Positions 29,659 to 36,961 of a stretch of DNA of 36,961 bases are shown here, in pieces (the stretch's first letter is position 1; each line of letters opens with the position of its first letter). A program made the translations under genes and the position numbers. This DNA is from Promethearchaeota archaeon. GTDB taxonomy: Archaea > Asgardarchaeota > Lokiarchaeia > Sigyniarchaeales > SOKP01. The notes below the pieces were generated by a model, which was given only the letters and a program-made list of their open reading frames with translations, did no database searches and was not told the DNA's origin. The stretch covers positions 1-36,961 of the forward strand of contig SDNL01000004.1 of NCBI GenBank assembly GCA_004524365.1, in the 5' to 3' direction.

Positions 29659-31190
29659 TCATCCATATTAATGGCTTTTTTTTCCCAATCCAAACATGTT
29701 TGGGTAAGAGAATTATTTTCAGATGGGGATTTAAATAATCGTTCCCTAACACTAATAAATATTGGATAATTGACCGCATTTCCCATTAAAAGCATTTCTC
29801 CCACTCCAAGTGAAGATATCATATCAGCATATTCTTTGGTTACTGCTTCTGAACTATCCATAAGATGTTTTAAATCGTAAGGATTTTTTATATTTAAGAT
29901 TAATTTAGAGTTCATTTGCGAAAGCGCCGTGGTACTTAATTTTTTGGGCCTTTGACTAATTAAACTTAAGCATGCCATAAATTTTCTTCCTTCTCGGGCG
30001 ATGGTTTCTATTATAGATTTAGAGATAGCTTTTGATTCTGCTGCTTCTGGGCAGAACTGATGAGACTCCTCAATAATCAGTAAGAATGGGGGAATTTTAT
30101 TTAAGCGACGCATAAAAAATAATCGGTTGCATAGATAATCGACAATGATTTGTTTTTTTCTAATATTAATCTCATTTTCGAGTGAAAATATCAATAATTC
30201 ACCACTACGGAGAATATTATTAAGATTGGGATTTTCCATACCACCAAATAAATGTAACCGGTTTAATTCCATAAGCCATCCAATTAATGCTTGTTTTGTA
30301 CTTTTATTTCCTTCAGGGTCTTCTTCGATTAAAGTTATCAGATCTGTTAAGTCATATTTACCTTGTTTATCTTCATCTTTCTTTAATTCTTGAATATATT
30401 GTGAAAGTTCTCTTACTTGGACATAGGATAATTTTCTCTGATATTTTTTAAAGGACCATGCCGAAAGTTTTGAAGTTGCAATTTGAAAATAAGTAGTATC
30501 TTCAACGTGTATTTTATCCTTTAATTCTGAAATTTCGCTTAGATATGAATATTCGCCATGAACATCTATTAGAATAATGCTCGGAGTTCCTCTCTCCCTC
30601 ATCAAAAGTTCCTCTAAAAGTACAGAGGTCAAATAACTTTTCCCTCCGCCACTGATTGAAAGAATGGAAAAATGTTTATTCAATAATCGGTTCATATTCA
30701 CCATAGCAGGACATCTCGTTACTTTAACATTCCCTAAATTCAATCCATATTCTGTATTAAATCCGATAAATTCATTTAAAATTGATTGCTCAACAACATA
30801 TACATCTGCTCCTGGAGTTGCGGGGTATGTCATGCGGTTAATTTTCTTAATTTTTACTTTTTCTTTCTCTGAAAATTCAATAATTCCAAAACAATTAACA
30901 ATTGCAATCGCATATTCAAAATCATCGCTGGGAAAGAATCCTTTAAGAATATTTGGGTTATTATTCTCCTCATAAGATTTGATTGTCAGAGCATCGGAGA
31001 AATACTCATTTAATATAATAATTTTATCTATACTTCCGATTAAATAACCCTCCCTCGATTGAGTATAAACAAACAGCCCTTTTTGAATTAATAAATTCCT
31101 TTTTCTATTTTTAATAATGAATGGGAATTTAGCAACATCAGGGAGTTGTTGAAAATTATATACTGTACCTATTTTTCTTGGAGATGACAT
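29655..31190 (-). CDS. HerA-like / DUF87 ATP-binding protein
   Basis: SISGGGKSYLTS Walker A, SIILIDVHGEYSYL, LLIIEESHQFCPE, IAREGRKFMACLSLISQRP, N-terminal HAS-barrel-like region. Confidence 0.85.
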   Translation of the reverse strand: MSSPRKIGTVYNFQQLPDVAKFPFIIKNRKRNLLIQKGLFVYTQSREGYLIGSIDKIIILNEYFSDALTIKSYEENNNPNILKGFFPSDDFEYAIAIVNCFGIIEFSEKEKVKIKKINRMTYPATPGADVYVVEQSILNEFIGFNTEYGLNLGNVKVTRCPAMVNMNRLLNKHFSILSISGGGKSYLTSVLLEELLMRERGTPSIILIDVHGEYSYLSEISELKDKIHVEDTTYFQIATSKLSAWSFKKYQRKLSYVQVRELSQYIQELKKDEDKQGKYDLTDLITLIEEDPEGNKSTKQALIGWLMELNRLHLFGGMENPNLNNILRSGELLIFSLENEINIRKKQIIVDYLCNRLFFMRRLNKIPPFLLIIEESHQFCPEAAESKAISKSIIETIAREGRKFMACLSLISQRPKKLSTTALSQMNSKLILNIKNPYDLKHLMDSSEAVTKEYADMISSLGVGEMLLMGNAVNYPIFISVRERLFKSPSENNSLTQTCLDWEKKAINMDD

Positions 31191-31377
31191 GATAATAAAT
31201 TCAAAAATATCTATTTAGGTTTAAATACATAAGAATAGTTAAAAATAAACATACCCTAAAGGTTTAGTAATTTGGATAAAATAATAATCAAAAATTATTG
31301 AGAATAAAAAAAGAGATTATTAATGGTTTGACTAAATATTTAAATAAAAAATTGATTGGTTGCTTATTTTAATTATT

Positions 31378-31965
31378 TTAAGCTGAGAGCTTATAGATAG
31401 CTTTAGCGATTAAATAAAATCCGTTTCGTATGCTATATACACAGAGTAGAATAATTCCAACAATTAGAAAGATTAGTAATCCAATAGAAAGAATTAATGT
31501 CCCCGTTGATGTTAGCATTAAAGATAGAATCATTATTAAAAGAGTACTTTCTGTCCCTGGAAGAGCTTCTAAGATAAAAACTATTAAGATACTAATTAAA
31601 AGACCCATAATACTTGCTATAACTCCCCCAGCGGTTATTTTAATCCCAAGGCTATCTTTATATTTCTCTTCTAGTTCCTTTTTGGTGTATAGGATTTTTA
31701 ATAGACTTTTCCTTCCTTTCCTGTAGAACCCAACAAAGAAAATCATTAAAAAGAACAAGAATAAAAATATCGCAAAAATAGCTACAAAAAGATAACCAGG
31801 ATTTGCTTCAAAATAAGCAGTAAGATTCTCAAAAGGGTTAAAAAAGTCAATGAAAGTCCAAATCACGCCCGTAATAGTCACGAGCCACCCTCCAACCAGT
31901 ACTAAATAGAATGCACGTGCTACATTTCCTTGTTTTTGAGAATATTCCATATTAATTTCACTCAT
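31378..31965 (-). CDS. Four-TM membrane protein, unknown
   Basis: ORF with four hydrophobic segments. Confidence 0.65.
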   Translation of the reverse strand: MSEINMEYSQKQGNVARAFYLVLVGGWLVTITGVIWTFIDFFNPFENLTAYFEANPGYLFVAIFAIFLFLFFLMIFFVGFYRKGRKSLLKILYTKKELEEKYKDSLGIKITAGGVIASIMGLLISILIVFILEALPGTESTLLIMILSLMLTSTGTLILSIGLLIFLIVGIILLCVYSIRNGFYLIAKAIYKLSA

Positions 31966-32157
31966 TCTTTTGCACCTACGATTATATTAATAATTAATTA
32001 GCCCAAAGTTAATTCTTTATTTAATTATAGATATATTGCTTTAATATTTATTCTTTATGGAATAAATACCACTTTTGAAATGTTATAGAACACGGAATAT
32101 AAGAGTATGTGAAAATATGTCTAAAAAGAAAAAAATGAGAATAAAACTTAAGAATTC

Positions 32158-33702
32158 CTAAGAAGATTCTTCGCTAATTGATTCGAAAATGGAATTAAAC
32201 TTATTATATATATCATTATTCTCAATAGAATGGTAAAGATCATATGATAGTTGATATAATTTCTGATAAAACTGGTTTCTATCTTCATTAGGTATGTATT
32301 TATCTTTAACCTTACACAGCTTCTCAGCAGCCTCCGAGATATCTGGGAAAACCCCCGCACCTGCAGCAGCTAAGATTGCGGCTCCAAGTGAAGTAGCTTC
32401 TTCAATCACGTTTCTCACACAAGTAACACCTAATACATCAGCTATGATTTGATTCCACAATTCCGATCGAGAGCCTCCTCCAGTTAACATTAATTCCTTA
32501 GGTTCCATTCCAATTTTTTTAAAAACATCAATATTCTTTTTTACTTCAAAGGCAACTCCTTCAAGTATCGCACGATATACATCCTTACGTTGATGTCCTA
32601 ATGAGAGACCGAATAAAAGGCCCTTTGAATGCGGATTCCAATGCGGGGCTCCAGCACCAACCATATGTGGTATAAGTAATAATCCATTTGCACCAGGAGT
32701 AGAGTCTTCGGCTAAATCGGTCATTATATCATAAGGATCTATTCCTTCTTCCTCACCCTTTTGACATTCTACATGTCCAACTTCATCTCTAAACCATCTT
32801 AATACAGCTCCTGTGGTAAAAATACTGGCTTCTTGAACCCATGCTCCGGGAATTGCATGACAGCTACAAAGTACCCTTCTTTCCGGGTCGAATTTGGGTT
32901 CATTCAAGTATCCTAAAATGAAGCTGCCAGTGCCTGTTGTACATTTAATTTCACCGGGTCTAGTTACACCCACTCCTAATGCAGCGGATTGTTGATCTCC
33001 CGCTCCCGTTATCACCAATGTTTTTTTATCAAAAGCAGTTTCATCTGTTTTAATTTCACTAATATCTACGCCGCTTGCAATTGGTTCTGGCATTTTATCT
33101 AGATCAATTTCTAATTCTGAAGCGATCTCTTCTGAATAGCTCAAATCATTAATATCAAAAAGCATAGTTCTACTGAGGTTGCTATAATCGCTTACATATC
33201 GTCCCGTTAATTTATTAATAATAAAATCAGAGACAAGCAAAAATTTATGAGTTTTCCGATAGATTTCTGGTTTGTTATCTTTAAACCAAAGGATCTTTGT
33301 TGCGGAAAAATATGGATCAATAGTTAAGCCTGTAGTATTATAAATTTTATCCAATCCAACTTTTTTTTTAATAAATTCAACTTGCTTAGTCGTCCGGCGA
33401 TCTTGCCATACCAAGGCGTTATGTAGGGGATTTCCATCCTTATCGACTGGTACTATGGTTTCTCTCTGGTTTGTAACAGATAAGCTAACTATTTCTCGAA
33501 TATCTACTCCGCTTTTTTTAATAGCAGAATCAATAGTATTTTTAATTGAATTCCACCATAGATTCGCATCTTGTTCAACAAATGATGGTTTGGGATAATA
33601 ACTTTCCCACTCTTCATAATCCCACGCAATAATTGTACCGGACAAATCGAAAATATATGTTCGGCACCCAGTGGTTCCTAAATCAAGAGCTGCAACAAAC
33701 AT
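32158..33702 (-). CDS. FGGY-family carbohydrate kinase (xylulokinase/glycerol kinase-like)
   Basis: ALDLGTTGCRTYIFD, VWQDRRT, TTGTGSFILG, MLTGGGSRSELWNQIIADVLG. Confidence 0.9.
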   Translation of the reverse strand: MFVAALDLGTTGCRTYIFDLSGTIIAWDYEEWESYYPKPSFVEQDANLWWNSIKNTIDSAIKKSGVDIREIVSLSVTNQRETIVPVDKDGNPLHNALVWQDRRTTKQVEFIKKKVGLDKIYNTTGLTIDPYFSATKILWFKDNKPEIYRKTHKFLLVSDFIINKLTGRYVSDYSNLSRTMLFDINDLSYSEEIASELEIDLDKMPEPIASGVDISEIKTDETAFDKKTLVITGAGDQQSAALGVGVTRPGEIKCTTGTGSFILGYLNEPKFDPERRVLCSCHAIPGAWVQEASIFTTGAVLRWFRDEVGHVECQKGEEEGIDPYDIMTDLAEDSTPGANGLLLIPHMVGAGAPHWNPHSKGLLFGLSLGHQRKDVYRAILEGVAFEVKKNIDVFKKIGMEPKELMLTGGGSRSELWNQIIADVLGVTCVRNVIEEATSLGAAILAAAGAGVFPDISEAAEKLCKVKDKYIPNEDRNQFYQKLYQLSYDLYHSIENNDIYNKFNSIFESISEESS

Positions 33703-33860
33703 AAAGTAATCTCTCTTTATATAATTGTTAATTTATATTTATGTTATTAATATTTATACTTCTTACTAAAACTTTTTCATAAAAAACTATTTGAATCTAT
33801 AAAATAAATCATTTACTTAAATAAAAAGCTAAGAATTAATTTTTTTTATTTGAAAATTTC

Positions 33861-34544
33861 TTATTTCTGATATTTTTCATACCCACAAGTAGGACATACC
33901 CATTTTCGGAACATGAAACGGTATCCTTCCAATTCTTTCATGAAATTACCGCAAATAGGACATTTTGGAGCATAGTTAGGAAACCATTGCCCTTCAATAT
34001 TAGGTTGGCGCTTCAAGTAATTTGCCATTTTAATTTTCTGAAGGTCATCTTTATCAATTTTAAACTGTTGTTGGGTTTCCGCTAACGATTTCCCTTGAGC
34101 GAATAATAGTTTAAGGAATTTAATTTGTTTAGGACTATTTAATAATGAAAGAATTTTTAATAGCGCATCTCTTTGATATTTTTCAATTAATTCAACCACT
34201 TGAGGTGGTGCCAGAGCAACAATAATGATATTTATTTTGTTTTTAGCTTCTTTTCTTTGAACTAGGAACTGATAAATTCTTTCTTTAGCATCCATTGCCC
34301 AGATTAGATTCCAGTATTGGATAGAATAATCTTTATTAGATGGGTCAATAATTCTTTTTATGCTTTTTGTATGGATATAGTGATCATATTTTGAAATATT
34401 CTTATATAGGTCTTTTAAAAATTGTTGGCTAATAATAGGATAGGTTGAACCAAATTTGTCCTTTATTGACTTTAATCTAACTTGGGCTAATTTTCCTTTA
34501 TTCTGAGGGTTCCAAGGGGTATATGTATAAAGAGTCCAAAACAT
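33861..34544 (-). CDS. Hypothetical protein with C-terminal zinc ribbon
   Basis: CPICGNF...KWVCPTCGY paired CxxC motifs. Confidence 0.6.
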   Translation of the reverse strand: MFWTLYTYTPWNPQNKGKLAQVRLKSIKDKFGSTYPIISQQFLKDLYKNISKYDHYIHTKSIKRIIDPSNKDYSIQYWNLIWAMDAKERIYQFLVQRKEAKNKINIIIVALAPPQVVELIEKYQRDALLKILSLLNSPKQIKFLKLLFAQGKSLAETQQQFKIDKDDLQKIKMANYLKRQPNIEGQWFPNYAPKCPICGNFMKELEGYRFMFRKWVCPTCGYEKYQK

Positions 34545-34755
34545 TTTACTTTTTTATTCCAAAGATAGGCTTTCTGAATAGAAATAATATTAAAATACAA
34601 AAAAGCTTTTAGATAAACTTCTATAATCTCATAAAATAACACCAAATAAATAAAATAGGGACATTATTTTTAAAATAGAAGGTGAATATTTAATTTTTTA
34701 ATTCAACTTATCATTATAAAGTTAGTGGAAAAAATAATAGGGATGATTTTAATAT

Positions 34756-35892
34756 ATGTTATGGGATAGAAAAGCAGATGTTCAAAAAAGCGGCGATCAA
34801 TTAAGAGATATTACTCCAGTTAAAACTAAAACGGATGATGAGGGCTTTACTCATTACATATTTGATAAAAATATATTTGATAATCCATGGTATGATATTC
34901 CTAAGGATGATTTAGAATTATTTAAAGATTTTTTAGAGGGAGGCTCTCGTTCTTATCCCTCAGATGGAAATATTCCTGTTGATATTATCGCAGATGAAAC
35001 TAGAAAAGTACTCAATAAAATCCAAGCATTAGCTAATGATCCTGATTCTAAATATTGTATACAAGCGCAAAAAGCTTTTAAAAATGGAAAAAATGATATC
35101 ATCCGAGGAACCTTAAAACTTTATATGGAAAAATATACTACAAGAGATTGGCGTCGAAAGCGCTTTACTGATGATATTGATTTCTGGTGCTTTGATTTTG
35201 AATTATTAGATGCGGTTTTATCGGATTGTGGGTTTAATAGAAATAAAAAAACCGGAGAGTGGGAGAAACGAGTTTCTTGGCATAACCCAAAAACGGATGA
35301 GATACGACATGAAGTGCTCTATGCTGCCAATAATGTGAATCAAATACTTGACTTTGGAGCGGGTAGTTATTTAGAGGGATCTAGTTTGAAAGAAATTTTT
35401 CAAAAGAAGATTAAACGAGGTCATGATGTAGATTTAAGTGATATGATTAATGTTGCTATGGTTCGAAATCATAAAAATCCTGAAGAAGATAGAGAATGGG
35501 TAGAGGCTTGGAATGCATTCGAACAGGCTGCAAATACCCGAAATAAAAGAACCATCTCTAATTTCATCAGTTTATGCAGATATTCTTTGGCTGTAGCGGA
35601 TCATTTAGAAAATGTAGGAAAAGCAATTGAAAAATACCATAACATGATTTTTAATTCTTCAAAATATCCAAAAGAGAAAATAAAGGAGATCTGTAGAATT
35701 TCAATACATTGGCAAAGATATTATGAGAAACATGGTGCTGAGGAGACTAGAAAAATGATTCATGAGTTTTTGATTGATCAGGTCTCAAAACGTGACCAAT
35801 ATGCTGAAAACTTACGAAATTTCGTGCATAAATTGCTAAAATTAGTAAATTCTAAACTCAAGCACCAAAAAATCGTTTTTGAAATTGTTTAG
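34756..35892 (+). CDS. Putative nucleotidyltransferase-fold protein (AbiEii/MNT-like) with helical C-terminus
   Basis: IIRGTLKLYMEKYTTRDWRRKRFTDDIDFWCFD resembles the ...G..A...Y...R.T.DIDF... NTase motif; remainder unknown. Confidence 0.45.
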   Translation: MLWDRKADVQKSGDQLRDITPVKTKTDDEGFTHYIFDKNIFDNPWYDIPKDDLELFKDFLEGGSRSYPSDGNIPVDIIADETRKVLNKIQALANDPDSKYCIQAQKAFKNGKNDIIRGTLKLYMEKYTTRDWRRKRFTDDIDFWCFDFELLDAVLSDCGFNRNKKTGEWEKRVSWHNPKTDEIRHEVLYAANNVNQILDFGAGSYLEGSSLKEIFQKKIKRGHDVDLSDMINVAMVRNHKNPEEDREWVEAWNAFEQAANTRNKRTISNFISLCRYSLAVADHLENVGKAIEKYHNMIFNSSKYPKEKIKEICRISIHWQRYYEKHGAEETRKMIHEFLIDQVSKRDQYAENLRNFVHKLLKLVNSKLKHQKIVFEIV

Positions 35893-36418
35893 AATTAATT
35901 AATCAATATAAACGAGGTATAATATTATCGAAATGAATATCGAACGAAACTATTTTCGTACCGTTGTAATTTTTAAATAAATAAATAAGACTCGCATCGG
36001 CATAACTTAATTTTGTTTTCTGAAGCCATATTTCAAAATAGAATGTTCTACTTAATATATTGTTCTATATTATGATAATAAATTTATATCTAAAAATTTA
36101 ATAAAAAACCTATGATTTACCCTAAAGTATCTTAAAAACATAAAATAAAGGTGGGAATAAATCCTTTTGTTTTTAAAAATTAAATCAACGAATTTTTTAA
36201 ATTTAAATCAATCTCAGATTTATCTTACATTAATTTTCATCAAAGTTATGTTTGAGTATTTGATAATATCTCTATAATATATATATGTGTATATTTCTTA
36301 TTGAAACAGCTCTTTCACGAAAAAATGTAATATAACACAATATCAACACTATTTTAAAAAGGAATGAAAGTTTTAGCTAAATGTTTTTAATATTTTTCCT
36401 AAATTTGACAACATTTAA

Positions 36419-36441
36419 ATCTAAACCTTATAAGTTTAGAT
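36419..36441. promoter_or_regulatory. Inverted repeat ATCTAAAC-CTTATAA-GTTTAGAT, putative operator/promoter
   Basis: Perfect 8-bp arms read directly, about 40 bp upstream of the DUF2283-like start. Confidence 0.5.
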
Positions 36442-36482
36442 ATTAGAAAAAAATATATATCTAATTAACTTTTTAATAAAAC

Positions 36483-36655
36483 ATGGAATTTAATTTTGAT
36501 AAAGATGCAAATGCTCTCTATTTTCGACTTTCTCATCAAGATATTGATTCTACTGAGGAAATATCTGAAGTTATAATTGGGATTATGATAAAAATGGAAA
36601 AATCGTTGGAATTGTAATTCTAAACTTTACTAAAAAATCGCTTAATTACATATAA
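36483..36655 (+). pseudogene. DUF2283-family gene interrupted by a frameshift
   Basis: MEFNFDKDANALYFRLSHQDIDSTEEISEVII | frameshift near 36579-36581 | DYDKNGKIVGIVILNFTKKSLNYI*, matching the DUF2283 pattern across two frames. Confidence 0.7.
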
Positions 36656-36676
36656 ACAAAGAAAACTAATTTGAGT

Positions 36677-36961
36677 ATGTATCCTTCATATCGTCAATTG
36701 CCCAATGGTTGCGGTTTGAATACCTTCCTAATGCTCATAAATCCAGATAAGTATACAGAGTTTAAATCATTTTTATTTAATCTCTATGATGAGATAGAGT
36801 TTATTACTCAAACTATAAGAAGCTATCATAAGAGATTAAAAGAATATAAGTGGGCAATTGCGTTGAATTATCTTTTATTGAAAGTTCTTGGAGAAAATGA
36901 ATTAAGTGAATTTATACATCGTAAATATTCTGAGGAGTTTGAAAACTATAAATTAATTTCT
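36677..36961 (+). CDS. Partial CDS (runs off window) with cysteine-peptidase-like N-terminus
   Basis: MYPSYRQLPNGCGLNTFLMLINPDKYTEFKSFLFNLYDEIEF...; 95 codons open to the window end. Confidence 0.5.
   Translation, partial: MYPSYRQLPNGCGLNTFLMLINPDKYTEFKSFLFNLYDEIEFITQTIRSYHKRLKEYKWAIALNYLLLKVLGENELSEFIHRKYSEEFENYKLIS

Noticed and set aside
35893-36480. 590-bp gap scanned for tRNA, C/D-box RNA, CRISPR or a decayed DUF4258 partner
   Set aside because: No GC-rich cloverleaf candidate, no regular repeats and no sustained reading frame found by eye.

Overview
AT-rich archaeal chromosomal window, most likely Asgard/Lokiarchaeia-like. I infer this from a longin-like small protein, archaeal-type CDC48, FEN1, SRP54, aIF5A, Nob1-like PIN/ribbon and TrmY-like genes, and mostly leaderless-looking starts. 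Most of the window is a housekeeping mosaic: KDPG aldolase/KDG kinase divergon, NadC, class II aldolase, MFS, Pol IV, AMMECR1, dihydroorotase, SRP54, aIF5A, NAD kinase, PIN/ribbon, Gfo/Idh/MocA, FEN1, CDC48, HerA-like, FGGY kinase. Points of most interest: (i) a 925-aa protein joining a GATase-like sensor, a coiled coil and a flippase-like membrane domain; (ii) a TrmY-like protein without the SAM-binding GDHxG knot motif and with a VIDD heptad insertion; (iii) two IS200/IS605-like right-end or omega-RNA-like GC-rich motifs with no tnpB in the window; (iv) a longin gene behind four roughly helically phased ATATTAAT octamers; (v) a winged-helix-like ORF with a good Shine-Dalgarno site but no canonical start, overlapping the herA stop tail-to-tail; (vi) an accessory right end with a nucleotidyltransferase-like protein, a frameshifted DUF2283 gene behind a palindrome, and a partial ORF with a cysteine-peptidase-like QLPNGCG motif. 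No tRNA, rRNA or CRISPR array was recognised. All family calls are from reading the protein sequences; no searches were run.
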